A stretch of 64,000 nucleotides of DNA from Litorihabitans aurantiacus (GTDB lineage: Bacteria; Actinomycetota; Actinomycetes; Actinomycetales; Beutenbergiaceae), in NCBI RefSeq assembly GCF_030161595.1, contig NZ_BSUM01000001.1:1054001-1118000 (forward strand), given 5' to 3'. Of the stretch, positions 34,787-45,380 are shown one piece after another. The notes below the pieces were generated by a model, which was given only the letters and a program-made list of their open reading frames with translations, had not been told where the DNA came from and did no database searches. The position numbers were made by a program, and so were the translations under genes. The first letter of the stretch is position 1. Each line of letters begins with the position of its first letter.

Positions 34787-36520
34787 GTGCTCGTCCGACT
34801 GCTCCGAGACCACCTCCGGCCCTACCGCGGCGCCGTCGCCGTCGTCGTCCTGCTGCAGCTGCTGCAGACCATCGGGTCGCTCCTGCTGCCCAACCTCAAC
34901 GCCCGGATCATCGACGAGGGCGTCGCCGTCGGCGACATCGGGGCGATCTGGCGGCTCGGGGCGATCATGCTCGCGGTCACGGTGGCGCAGGGCGTGGCCG
35001 CCGTCGTCGCCGTCTACTTCGGCGCGCGCACGGCCATGGCGCTCGGGCGGGACGTCCGGGCCGCGCTGTTCGCCCGCGTGCAGCGCTTCTCCGCCCAGGA
35101 GATGGGGACGTTCGGTGCGCCCTCGCTGATCACGCGCACGACGAACGACGTGCAGCAGATCCAGATGTTCGTGCTCATGACCCTGACGATCATCGTGATG
35201 GCGCCGATCATGCTGGTGGGCGGCACCGTCATGGCGCTCCAGGAGGACGTCAAGCTCTCGGCGCTCCTGCTCGTGATCGTGCCGGTGCTGGTGGGCGTCG
35301 TCGCCCTTATCGTCTCGCGCATGGTGCCCTACTTCCGCCGCATGCAGACGCGCCTCGACGCCGTCAACGGGGTGATGCGAGAGCAGATCACGGGCATCCG
35401 CGTGATCCGCGCCTTCGTCCGCGAGGACCTCGAGCGGGCGCGCTACGCCGTCGTGAACGCCGACCTCGCCGAGGTCTCGGTCCGCGTGGGAAAGCTGATG
35501 GCGCTGATGTTCCCGGCCGTCATGGTGGTCATGAACCTCTCCAGCGTCGCGGTGCTGTGGTTCGGCGGCCGGTACGTGGACGCGGGCGAGATGCAGATCG
35601 GCGCCCTGACGGCGTTCCTCAGCTACATCATGTTCATCCTCATGGCCGTGATGATGAGCTCGATGATGATCATGATCGGTCCGCGCGCGGCGGTCTCCGC
35701 CACGCGCGTGGGCGAGGTCCTCGACTCCGCGCCGACGGTGCTCGCCCCGGCCGACCCCGTCGTGCCCGAGCACGTCACCGGCCGGCTCGAGCTCGACGGC
35801 GTGAGCTTCGGCTACCCGGGTGCGCAGGAGGACGTGCTGCACGACGTCTCGTTCGTCGCGGAGCCGGGGATGACGACGGCGGTGATCGGCTCGACCGGGT
35901 CCGGCAAGTCCACGCTGGTCAACCTGGTCGCGCGGCTGTTCGACGCGCGCGAGGGCAGCGTCCGCATCGACGGCGTCGACGTGCGCGACCTCGCGCCCGA
36001 GCACCTCAGCGCGAGCATCGGGCTCGTGCCGCAGCGCGCCTTCCTCTTCTCCGGCACGGTGGCCAGCAACCTCCGGCTCGGCGGCGCGGGGGCGAGCGAG
36101 GAGGAGCTGTGGGACGTGCTGCGCACAGCCCAGGCGGAGTCGTTCGTGCGCGAGATGGACGGCGGGCTCGAGGCCGAGATCGCCCAGGGCGGGACGAACG
36201 TCTCCGGTGGCCAGCGGCAGCGGCTCTCGATCGCCCGGGCGCTGGCCCACCGACCCCGGATCTACCTGTTCGACGACTCCTTCTCGGCGCTCGACGTCGC
36301 GACGGACGCCGCGCTGCGCGCGGCCCTGCGGCCGCACGTGCGCGACGCCGTCGTGATCGTGGTGGCCCAGCGCGTGGCGAGCATCCGCGACGCCGACCAG
36401 ATCCTGGTGCTGGACGAGGGCCGGCTGGTGGCGCGCGGGACGCACCACGAGCTGCTCGAGGAGAGCGAGACCTACCGCGAGATCGTCACGTCCCAGATGA
36501 CGCTGGAGGAGGCGCGGTGA
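34787..36520 (+). CDS. ABC exporter subunit 1 (membrane domain fused to ATPase)
   Basis: A 577-residue half-transporter of the multidrug/lipid exporter type. Six membrane segments to about residue 310, then the ATPase domain: Walker A GSTGSGKST, signature VSGGQRQRLSIARAL, Walker B IYLFDDSFSALD, where Asp follows Asp in place of the catalytic Glu. That makes this the degenerate subunit of a heterodimer, with subunit 2 carrying the canonical site. Leaderless: TAGCGT at 34775-34780 is exactly 6 nt before the GTG. The stop overlaps the next start (GTGA). Confidence 0.93.
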   Translation: MLVRLLRDHLRPYRGAVAVVVLLQLLQTIGSLLLPNLNARIIDEGVAVGDIGAIWRLGAIMLAVTVAQGVAAVVAVYFGARTAMALGRDVRAALFARVQRFSAQEMGTFGAPSLITRTTNDVQQIQMFVLMTLTIIVMAPIMLVGGTVMALQEDVKLSALLLVIVPVLVGVVALIVSRMVPYFRRMQTRLDAVNGVMREQITGIRVIRAFVREDLERARYAVVNADLAEVSVRVGKLMALMFPAVMVVMNLSSVAVLWFGGRYVDAGEMQIGALTAFLSYIMFILMAVMMSSMMIMIGPRAAVSATRVGEVLDSAPTVLAPADPVVPEHVTGRLELDGVSFGYPGAQEDVLHDVSFVAEPGMTTAVIGSTGSGKSTLVNLVARLFDAREGSVRIDGVDVRDLAPEHLSASIGLVPQRAFLFSGTVASNLRLGGAGASEEELWDVLRTAQAESFVREMDGGLEAEIAQGGTNVSGGQRQRLSIARALAHRPRIYLFDDSFSALDVATDAALRAALRPHVRDAVVIVVAQRVASIRDADQILVLDEGRLVARGTHHELLEESETYREIVTSQMTLEEAR

Positions 36521-38554
36521 GCGAGCGACGCAGCGACGCGGCGGTCGTCGCCGAGGGCCGCCGCACCCGTCAGGGCGGGCCCGGGGGCACGCTCGGCATG
36601 CCGGCGGAGAAGCCGCTGGACCTGCGGGGGACGATCGGGCGGCTGCTGGCCGACATGCGGGAGCACCGCCTCGCGCTGGCGGTCAGCGTCGTGCTGGGCA
36701 TCGCATCCGTCGTGCTCGCGGTCCTCGGGCCCCGCCTGCTCGGTGACGCGACCAACCTCGTCTTCGGCGGGGTCCTCGCGCGCGACCTGCCCGCCGGCGT
36801 CGGACGGCAGGAGACCCTGGACCGGCTCGCGCAGGCGGGAGACCCGCGCGCCGACCTGCTGGCGACCGTGCCGTTCACCCCCGGGCAGGGCCTCGACACC
36901 GCGGCGCTGGCCCGGCTGCTCGCGGTGGTGGCCGCGGTCTACGTCGGCTCGTCGGTCCTGTCGTGGCTGCAGTCGCGGATCATCGCCGTCGCGGTCCAGG
37001 CCACGATGTTCCGGCTGCGGCAGCGGGTGTCGGACAAGCTCGGCCGCGTCCCGCTGTCGTACCTGGACTCCACCTCGCGCGGCGACGTGCTCTCGCGCGT
37101 GACGAACGACGTCGACAACCTCGCGCAGTCCCTCTCGCAGACGCTCGCCCAGCTCGTCACCTCGGTGGTCACCGTGGTCGGCGTGCTGACGATGATGTTC
37201 GTCATCTCCCCGGTCCTGGCGGCCGTGGCGCTCGTGGCCGTGCCGCTCTCGGCGCTCGTAACGGCGATGATCGCGCGGCGGTCGCAGCCGCAGTTCATCC
37301 GGCAGTGGCGCACGACGGGCGAGCTGAACGGCCACGTCGAGGAGATGTACACCGGCCACTCGCTCATCAAGGTGTACGGCCGCGCGGACCAGGCCCGGCG
37401 GACGTTCGACGAGCGCAACGACGAGCTGTTCGCGTCCTCGTTCCGGGCGCAGTTCATCTCGGGCACGATGCAGCCCGCGATGGGGATCGTCGCCAACCTC
37501 ACCTACGTGCTGATCGCCGTGCTCGGCGGCATCCGGGTCGTCTCGGGGACGATGAGCCTGGGCGACGTGCAGGCGTTCATCCAGTACTCGCGGCAGTACA
37601 CCCAGCCGATCACGCAGATCGCCGCGATGATGAACATGCTGCAGTCCGGCGCCGCCTCCGCCGAGCGCGTCTACGCGCTGCTGGACGCCCCCGAGCAGGC
37701 AAGCGACCCCTCGCCGGCGACGAGCCCGGGCCAGGTGCGGGGTCGCGTGGCGTTCGAGGGCGTCGACTTCTCCTACGACGACGCGCACCCGCTCATCACG
37801 GGGCTCGACCTGGTGGCGGAACCCGGGCAGACGGTTGCGATCGTCGGCCCCACCGGAGCGGGCAAGACCACGCTGGTCAACCTCCTGATGCGGTTCTACG
37901 AGATCGACGGCGGCCGCATCACGCTCGACGGCGTCGACACCCGTGAGATGACGCGCGACGACCTGCGGCGCAGCATCGGCATGGTGCTCCAGGACGCCTG
38001 GCTGTTCGAGGGCACCATCGAGCAGAACATCTGCTACCCGCTCCAGACCGAGCCCGGGGGCGAGGTGACGCCGGAGCTGCGCGAGCGCATGCTGCGGGCG
38101 GCGCGTGCCACGCACGTCGACGCGATCGTCCGCTCGCTCCCGCAGGGGTACGAGACCGTGCTCGCCGACGAGGGGACCTCGCTGTCGCAGGGGAGCGGCA
38201 GCTCCTCACCATCGCTCGCGCCTTCGTCGCCGACCCGGCGATCCTCATCCTCGACGAGGCGACGAGCTCGGTCGACACCCGGACCGAGGTGCTCGTGCAG
38301 CAGGCGATGAACGCGCTGCGCGTGGGTCGGACGTCCTTCGTCATCGCGCACCGGCTCTCGACGATCACCGGCGCGGACCTGATCGTCGTGATGGAGGCCG
38401 GGCGCATCGTCGAGCAGGGGTCGCACCCGGACCTGCTGGCCGCCGGGGGAGCCTACGCGCGGCTGCACGCGAGCCAGTTCGCCGCCGCGGTCGAGGACGA
38501 CGAGGAGGCGGGCCTGGTCGACGCCGGGGGAGCCGGCCGCGCCGGGGAGAATGA
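36517..38554 (+). CDS. ABC exporter subunit 2 (probable one-base errors near 3' end)
   Basis: Partner of subunit 1. Membrane domain from about residue 45 to 380, then Walker [10 protein letters not shown] and Q-loop [10 protein letters not shown]. The signature region breaks: the frame loses sense at the GGGG run 38190-38193. One extra G restores [15 protein letters not shown], Walker [13 protein letters not shown] (canonical Glu) and FVIAHRLST. The restored frame then reads into the methyltransferase without a stop unless one more G is added to the run at 38526-38530, which gives a TGA at 38552-38554 and a 679-residue protein. The first correction is well supported, the second plausible. Confidence 0.87.
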
Positions 38555-38558
38555 CGGG

Positions 38559-39383
38559 GTGACCCGCCCCGCCCCGATCGAGCTGACCGACGCCGCCGAC
38601 CCCAGGGTCGCCGAGTACACCGGACTCACCGACGTCGCGCTGCGCACGCGCTACGAGAGCGGTGCCGGGCTCTACATGGCCGAGTCCTCGACCGTCATCG
38701 GACGCGCGGTCGCGGCCGGCCACGTGCCGCGGTCGTTCCTGATGGCGCCGCGCTGGCTCGAGCAGATGTCCGACGTCGTGGCCGCCTTCCCCGACGCCCC
38801 GGTCTACACCGCCCCGGAGGCGGTGCTGGAGGGCATCACCGGCTTCCACCTGCACCGCGGAGCGCTGGCGGCGATGAACCGCCCGGCGCTGCCCGCCGTC
38901 GCCGATGTCGTGCGGGACACGCGGCGCGTCGCCGTGATCGAGGACGTCGTCGACCACACGAACGTGGGCGCGATGTTCCGCAGCGCCGCCGGGATCGGTG
39001 TCGACGCCGTCCTGGTGACGCCGCGCTGCGCGGATCCGCTGTACCGGCGCAGCGTACGCGTCTCGATGGGGACGGTCTTCCAGGTGCCCTGGACGCGGAT
39101 CGATCCCTGGCCCTCCGGCGTCACCGTGCTGCAGGACCTGGGGTTCGTGGTCGCGGGCATGACCCTCGGCGAGGGGGCCGTGACGCTGGACTCCCTCGCG
39201 GCGGCGCGGCACGAACGCCTCGCGCTGGTGTTCGGCACCGAGGGCCACGGTCTCACGGACCGTGCCGACGCCCTGCTCGACGCCCGTGTCACGATCCCGA
39301 TGATGAACGGTGTCGACTCGCTGAACGTCGCCGCCTCGAGCGCGGTGGCCTTCTACGCCACCCGTGCGGCGCCGCTGTCCTGA
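38559..39383 (+). CDS. TrmH/SpoU family RNA methyltransferase
   Basis: A 274-residue AdoMet-dependent RNA 2'-O-methyltransferase of the SPOUT class. Motif 1 NVGAMFRSA, motif 2 FGTEGHGL and motif 3 [18 protein letters not shown] (with the knot) are intact, and an N-terminal substrate-binding domain of about 110 residues precedes them. The rRNA or tRNA target is not predictable. Start GTG 38559. In the sequence as given, the frame is open upstream into the exporter gene, which I attribute to a base error rather than a real fusion. Confidence 0.9.
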   Translation: MTRPAPIELTDAADPRVAEYTGLTDVALRTRYESGAGLYMAESSTVIGRAVAAGHVPRSFLMAPRWLEQMSDVVAAFPDAPVYTAPEAVLEGITGFHLHRGALAAMNRPALPAVADVVRDTRRVAVIEDVVDHTNVGAMFRSAAGIGVDAVLVTPRCADPLYRRSVRVSMGTVFQVPWTRIDPWPSGVTVLQDLGFVVAGMTLGEGAVTLDSLAAARHERLALVFGTEGHGLTDRADALLDARVTIPMMNGVDSLNVAASSAVAFYATRAAPLS

Positions 39384-39554
39384 CGCGCGCGGTGCTCGCA
39401 TCCCGTGTCGTATTCCTGGCATCGATAACTCAGATGCTGGACCAGGCCTGGACGGTGCGACCCCGACTCGCTAACGTCCACGAACATCCGACGTCTGATG
39501 GCGGGCGTCGAGGGCCGGATCAGGCCGTGGGGCGAGCGACCGAGAGGGATGACC

Positions 39555-42500
39555 ATGACGTCTTCGACGAGAGCACATCATCGACGGTGGTGGGCGGGTG
39601 GCCTGGCGGCGGCGGTGGGGGGCGCGCTCCTGACGGCCGTCCCGACGGCCCCGACGCTGGCGGCACCGACCGACGCCCTGAACGTGGCGTTCGCCGGGAG
39701 CCTGGTGGGGACGGAGGCGTACACGAGTCAGGGGGACGAGGTCCTGCGCGGCAGCCTCCGACGGGCGCAGGGCGGAGAGGTGCAGACGCCCGGCGTCGGT
39801 GTGACGCTCACGGGTCCGGACCAGGGCATCCTCTTCGACGCCCGGGAACCCGTGCTCGGCGAGGACGCGATGACGGGGACGGTCGTGCTGGAGGCGGTGT
39901 TCACCCCTGCTGCCGAGCAGGGCGGGACGGCGACGCTCGTGTCGGCTGGTGGGCACCTACGGGCGGAGATCACCGACGGTGAGCTGCGTTACGGCTTCGA
40001 GTCGGGTGACGGGTCCGTGCTCCACGAGGAGGCGGTTCCGGCGCCCGAGGCGGGTGCCGAGCACCGGCTCTCCCTCCTCTACAGCGCGCCCGACGGCGGC
40101 GGGCGCCTCGAGGCCTACCTCGACGGCGAGGCGCTGCCCGAGGTCGCGGCCGACGCCCCCGCGACAGTCGCTACGGACCTCGGCGCGAGCTTCGGATTCG
40201 GGACCGACGTGAGCGCTGACCGGTCCGGACGGGGCCTGACGGGTGATCTTCACGAGGTCCGGGTGGCGGGCGGCGTCACCCAGACGGCCCCGGCCGTCTT
40301 CGAGCTCCAGCCCCGGGCCGCTGCGACCGAGCTCGTGAACCTCCAGCTCGACGGGTCGATCGCCGACGACGGTTCCTACCGGGCGGCGCCGACCGAGGCC
40401 CTGGAGGGAACAGCGCGCGGTCGTGCTGGCGACGAGATCGTCGCCGGCTCGGCGCTCGAGCTCCCCAGCAGGTCCTCGGGGCTGGACGTGTCGGTCGACG
40501 GCGTCACGTCGCGTCAGGCGCTCGAGAGCGGGTTCATCGCCGAGGTCTCGCTGACGGCGGGCGCGGAGCCCGACGACCTCGACACCATCGTCTCCCTCGG
40601 CGGGAGCCTGTACGTGCGCATGCAGGGCGGACTCCTGCGCTACGGTTTCGACGCCCGCAACGGCAGCGGTGGATGGGACACCCGGGCGCGGGACGTCACG
40701 CTGCCCGCCGGCCCGCACACCCTCTCGGTGGCCTACGTGCCGGAGGACGGCGAGCACCGACTGGTGGTGGCGGTCGACGGCAGACTGCTCCCCGCGGTCA
40801 CCAGTCCGACCCCTCCCGACGTCTCCGACGCGGTCACGGAGACGGTCGCGTTCGGTAACGAGTCCAACCCCGGAGGGCGCGAGCGCGGCATCCGTGGCTC
40901 GATGGACGCGGTGCGCTTCGCCACGCTCGCCGACGGTTTCGAGATCGGCGACTTCACCCTCCAGGAGGTGGACCTGAACGCGAGCTGTGTCGCGCGGGAG
41001 TTCACCGAGCCTGCCCAGGTGATCGAGATGCAGCCCACGGACTGTGCCGACGACATCCTGCAGGCGGCGTCGATGCTTCGTCCGAGTGCGGAGCAGTGGG
41101 ACTGGCAGCAGGACAAGCTGAGCGCGTTCATCCACTTCGGGATCAACACGTTCACGCAGGTCGAGTGGGGTGAGGGCGACGAGGATCCGACGCTGTTCGA
41201 TCCGACGGAGGAGGTGGACACGGATGAGTGGGTCCGTGCGCTGGCCGACGCCGGTTACCGACGGGTGATCTACACGGCCAAGCACCACGACGGTTTTGTG
41301 GGGTGGCAGTCGCGCTACACCGACTTCGGTGTCATGTCCTCGCCGTGGCGCGACGGGCAGGGCGACATCCTGGCGGACCTGTCGGCCTCCGTGGAGAAGT
41401 ACGGGCTGGAGCTGGGGATCTACCTCTCGCCGGCCGACTCCTTCCAGGAGGATGCGGGGGTGTTCGGGAACGGCAGCACACCGAGCCCGCGGACCATCCC
41501 GACACTCGTCGAGGGTGACGACCGGGCCGGGCAGGATCTGCCGACCTTCACCTACGAGGCCACGGACTACGGTGCGCTGTTCCTGAACATGCTCTACGAG
41601 GTGCTGACGCAGTACGGCCCCGTCACCCAGGTCTGGTTCGACGGCGCGCCGGGCAACACCGACATTCCGGAGGTCTACGACTTCCGGGCGTTCGACGAGC
41701 TGATCCAGGAGCTGCAGCCCGGTGCACTCGTGTCCATCGTGGGCGAGGACGTCCGATGGGTGGGCAACGAGCACGGGGAGGCACCCGTCGCGTCCTGGAG
41801 CAGCGCCGCCACCTCGTCCACACCCGGGGGGAGGTCAAGCCGGTCGTCGGGAAGGCGGTGTCCGGCGCGGACGACGAGCTCGTCGACCACGTGACGCTCC
41901 TCGGTGCCCAGGTGTTGCGGTGGTGGCCTTCGGAGTCGGACTTCCCGCTCACCGAGGGGTGGTTCGCGAAGGAGGACGACGAGCCGAAGTCACCCCAGCA
42001 GCTGTTCGACATCTACAACCGTTCGGTCGGGCGCAACTCCGTCTACCTGATGAACGTCCCGCCGACGCGGACGGGCCTGTTCGCCCCGGCGTCGAACGAG
42101 GCGTTGGCGGGGTCGGCCGAGCTGCTCGCGGAGGCGTACACGACCAACGTGGCGATCGGTGCTCCGGTGACCGTGACGACCGCCGACGGGACCTCGGATG
42201 TTCTCGAGGTCGCCGACGGCAACTACCTGACCTCGGCGACGTCGCAGGACGGCTCCTACGTCGTGACCCTGCCCGAGGCGACCGGTTTCGACCGGGTGCA
42301 GCTGGCGGAGGACACCTACCACCACGGCCAGCAGGTCTCCGGATACACCCTCGAGGCGCGCCAGGACGGTGAGTGGCGGACGATCGGGACCGGTGTCACC
42401 GTCGGCGCGAGCAGCATCCTGGAGATGGAGGAGACCGTCGTCGCGGATCAGGTCCGGGTGACGCTCGAGAGCACTCGTGGCACGCCGCACCTGGCGGAGG

Positions 42501-43459
42501 TCTCGCTGTGGCAGAACACGCCGGGTGCGTCGCGCACCATCGACGGTGCGGTGGTGGACTGCAGCGTGGAGCGGGCCGGTGACGGTTCGGCCGAGCGGCC
42601 CTTCAACAACGTGGAGCAGCTGCGCGAAGTCACCTTCGCACCCGGCGCCACCCTCACCTTCCGGTCGGGGGCGGACTGCGGTGCCAGCACCGCGACGTTC
42701 TGGGGCTACGGGACGGACGAGGCTCCCGTCACGGTGGTGGTGGCCGACGGCGACGTCGCACCGCGCATCGGTGAGGTCGCCCTCGCGGACTACCTCACGG
42801 ACTACGAGGCCCAGGGCTGGGACCTGTCTGCGCTCTCCACCCCGACCGACCCGGAGCCGGAGCCGGAGCCGTCGTTCTCCGACGTCGGCGCCGACAACCA
42901 GTTCTTCACCCAGATCGAGTGGCTCGCCGAGCGCGGGATCTCGACGGGCTGGGACAACGGTGACGGGACGGCCTCGTTCCGTCCGCTGGAGCCGATCGCG
43001 CGGGATGCGATGGCGGCGTTCCTGTACCGCCTGGCTGGGTCGCCCGAGGTCGAGCTGCCGGCGTCCTCGCCGTTCACGGACGTGAGTCCGGAGGATCAGT
43101 TCTACGAGGAGATCGTGTGGCTGCACGCCCGGGGCATCTCGACGGGGTGGGAAAACGGTGACGGGACGGCGTCCTTCCGGCCGCTGGAGAAGATCGGGCG
43201 CGACGCGATGGCGGCGTTCCTGCACCGGCTCGCGGGCGCACCTGCGCACGAGGCTCCCGCGACCTCACCGTTCACCGACCTGACGCCGTCCACCCAGTTC
43301 TACGACGAGATCACGTGGCTGGTCTCGAGCGGCGTCGCGACGGGGTGGCGGGGCAACGACGGGACGGCGATCTACCGGCCGGTCGCGCCGGTCGCGCGTG
43401 ATGCGATGGCAGCGTTCCTGTTCCGCTACGTCGAGGCTGGGCTGCCGACGGGGGAGTGA
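39555..43459 (+). CDS. Secreted GH29 alpha-L-fucosidase with LamG-like and SLH-like domains (one probable base error)
   Basis: A 1301-residue extracellular enzyme after correction. Signal peptide (residues 1-36, ending LAAPT), two LamG-like beta-sandwiches (about 42-245 and 258-462), GH29 domain (about 505-845: HFGINTFTQVEWG, KHHDGF, nucleophile Asp696 in WFDGA), a discoidin-like domain (about 862-985), and three SLH-like repeats (about 1108-1295). The frame breaks at the G6 run 41826-41831; one extra G restores continuity inside the catalytic domain. ATG 39555 is chosen for its GAGAGGG site at 6 nt. TAACGT at about 39472 is a likely -10. Confidence 0.9.
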
Positions 43460-43488
43460 GCGCGTAGCCCCCGCCGGGCCACCGGGGT

Positions 43489-43524
43489 GACGGCGTCCTC
43501 GCGGGTTTCCGCGGGGGCGCCGTC
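43489..43524 (+). terminator. Hairpin between fucosidase and tetR (convergent)
   Basis: A 16-bp stem (with two G-T pairs) around the loop GTTT: 43489-43504 pairs with 43509-43524. It lies 29 nt after the fucosidase stop and 8 nt before the end of the convergent tetR, so it may serve both directions. Confidence 0.7.
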
Positions 43525-43532
43525 GTCGTCCC

Positions 43533-44144
43533 TCAGGTGCGGTGCCGCTCGACGGTCGTTGCGGCGAGCTCCCGCCAGGGCGGCGTCGGCCACCCGCGGT
43601 CCACGAGGCGGGACCTGACGCGGGCGGCGAGGGCGCCGTCGTACAGGGCGAGCAGCTCCGCCGCCAGCGCCTCCGGTCGTGCGGCGCCGGTCTCGTCGGC
43701 GAGCCGGCCCAGGCGCTCGTGCAGCAGCGCCGTGTCGGCCACGAGGACGCGGTGCGCGGGGTGGTCGACGTCCGTGATCTCGACGGCGGCGCCGAGGAAG
43801 GCGCACCCGTGGCCGCGGGACGGCGGTGGGGCGCCCGATCCGTCCTCGCCCGGGAAGCGTTCCAGGGCGTCGAAGATGCAGGTCGCGCGCGCGACCGGGT
43901 CCTCGCCGCACGCGTCCAGCGCCTCGTCCCAGGTCGAGCGCCACCGCTCCAGCCGACGCTCGAGGTAGGCGGCCACCAGCCCGTCCTTCCCGGCGAAGTG
44001 GGCGTAGAGCGTGGCCGGTGCGACACCGGCGAGGCGCAGGACGGCGTCCACCCCGGTCGCGGCGATGCCTTGGGTGTGGAAGAGGTCGTCCGCGGCGTCC
44101 AGGAGGCGATCCCGCGCGGCGGGTCTCGCGTCGGAGGTACCCAT
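43533..44144 (-). CDS. TetR/AcrR family regulator of the adjacent MFS gene
   Basis: A 203-residue repressor. The N-terminal helix-turn-helix (about residues 10-56) shows LLDAADDLFHTQGIAATGVDAVL (split) and PATLYAHFAGKDGL. The C-terminal ligand domain contains CIFDALE and GCAFLGAAVEI, as in the LmrA/YxaF-like group. Its start lies only 21 bp from the start of a divergent MFS transporter, and palindromes fill the gap, so it very likely represses both genes. Leaderless: TACACT (complement of 44151-44156) lies 6 nt before the ATG. Confidence 0.9.
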   Translation of the reverse strand: MGTSDARPAARDRLLDAADDLFHTQGIAATGVDAVLRLAGVAPATLYAHFAGKDGLVAAYLERRLERWRSTWDEALDACGEDPVARATCIFDALERFPGEDGSGAPPPSRGHGCAFLGAAVEITDVDHPAHRVLVADTALLHERLGRLADETGAARPEALAAELLALYDGALAARVRSRLVDRGWPTPPWRELAATTVERHRT

Positions 44145-44148
44145 GCGG

Positions 44149-44184
44149 ATAGTGTAACGATCACTATGGTAAAACGATCGTTAC
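44149..44184. promoter_or_regulatory. Overlapping TetR-type operators spanning both start regions
   Basis: Three nested symmetries: ATAGTG-N7-CACTAT at 44149-44167; the 10-bp palindrome AACGATCGTT at 44173-44182; and perfect 9-bp arms GTAACGATC (44154-44162) and GATCGTTAC (44176-44184). The right half lies inside the first codons of the MFS gene. Confidence 0.65.
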
Positions 44185-45356
44185 GTTCAGCCGGTGTCCG
44201 GGTCAGCCCCGCCCGCGTGGTCGCCGGCGGCGCCGGCCTGATCGCGGTGAGCTACGGGATCGTCCGCTACGGATACGGGCTGCAGCTGCCGCAGCTCACG
44301 GCCGCGTTCGATCTCCGCGCCGCGACCGCCGGGGCGATCGCCTCGGGCAGCTTCGCCGCGTACTGCGTGGCGGCCGTCGCGGCGCGCGCCGTCGTCGTCC
44401 GCTCGCCCCGGGCCGTGCTCTGGGGTGCCACCGCGCTCGCGGCCGTGGGGGCGGTCGTCGTCGCGACCGCCGGTGGTGCCCCCGCCCTCGCGAGCGGCGT
44501 CCTGATCGCCGGCGGCGCCGCCGGTGCCGCGTCACCGGCGCTGGTCGTCGCGGTCGACTCCACCGTCCCGCGCGGGCGGGCGGCTCGTGCCCAGGCCGTG
44601 GTGAACGCCGGGACGGGTGCGGGAGTCGCCGTCGCGGGCCTCGTGGTGCTGGCCCTCCCCGGTGCGTGGCGGCCGCTGTGGTGGTGCGCCGCGGCCGCGG
44701 CGCTCCTGACCGCCGCCGTCGTCGATCGGGGGACGGCGTGGCCGCGGCGCGGGACGGGGCCCCGCGGATCGAGCGTGGGGCCGGCCGGGCACGGCGACGG
44801 CCGTGGCGCCGACCTCGTGCGTCCCCTCCTCGTTGCCGCCCTCGCCGGCGCCGGCAGCGCGGCGGTGTGGACGTTCGGGCGCGAGCTCGTGACGCAGACG
44901 GGCGGCCTGCCCGAGCGGACCTCGGCGGTGCTGTGGGTGCTGCTGGGCGTGGCGGCGGTGCTGGGCGCCGCGAGCGGTGACGCGGTGCGCCTGATCGGGC
45001 TGCGCCCGAGCTGGGGCGTCACGGCGGGGGCCTGCGCGGTCGCCACGCTGGCGCTCGTCGCGGCTCCGGACCGGATCGCCGTCGCCGCCGTGGCCCTCGC
45101 GCTCTTCGGCGGCGCCTACACCGCTCTCAGCGGGGTGCTGATCGCGTGGGCCGGCGAGGTGCGGCCGTCGGACCCCGGCGCCGCGACCGCGGCGCTGTTC
45201 ACCGCGCTCACCGCCGGTCAGGCCGTCGGGGCGGCGGTCACGGGAGTGGTCGTCGAGCGTGCCGAGGTGCTCGCGTTCGCCGGCGGTGCGGTGCTGCTGG
45301 GCATCGCCGCGCTGATCGGGGCGACTCGCTCCCGAGGGCGCGCCGACATCCGCTGA
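44166..45356 (+). CDS. MFS transporter
   Basis: A 396-residue major facilitator protein with 11-12 hydrophobic segments, a central basic loop near residues 190-215, and an IAVSYGIVRYGYG first segment typical of the YcaD/CynX-like group. The substrate is unknown; control by a TetR protein suggests export of a toxic compound. The ATG at 44166 has no ribosome site and lies within the operator region, so translation is probably leaderless. A later GTG (near 44217) would remove the overlap but lacks a ribosome site too. Confidence 0.85.
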   Translation: MVKRSLRSAGVRVSPARVVAGGAGLIAVSYGIVRYGYGLQLPQLTAAFDLRAATAGAIASGSFAAYCVAAVAARAVVVRSPRAVLWGATALAAVGAVVVATAGGAPALASGVLIAGGAAGAASPALVVAVDSTVPRGRAARAQAVVNAGTGAGVAVAGLVVLALPGAWRPLWWCAAAAALLTAAVVDRGTAWPRRGTGPRGSSVGPAGHGDGRGADLVRPLLVAALAGAGSAAVWTFGRELVTQTGGLPERTSAVLWVLLGVAAVLGAASGDAVRLIGLRPSWGVTAGACAVATLALVAAPDRIAVAAVALALFGGAYTALSGVLIAWAGEVRPSDPGAATAALFTALTAGQAVGAAVTGVVVERAEVLAFAGGAVLLGIAALIGATRSRGRADIR

Positions 45357-45380
45357 GCCCCGCCGAGCCCCGTGGCCCGG

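Noticed and set aside
39415-39446. Inverted repeat before the fucosidase (GCATC-N9-GATGC inside CCTGG...CCAGG)
   Set aside because: Arms are short and not collinear, so I do not call it an operator; a sugar-responsive regulator site remains possible.
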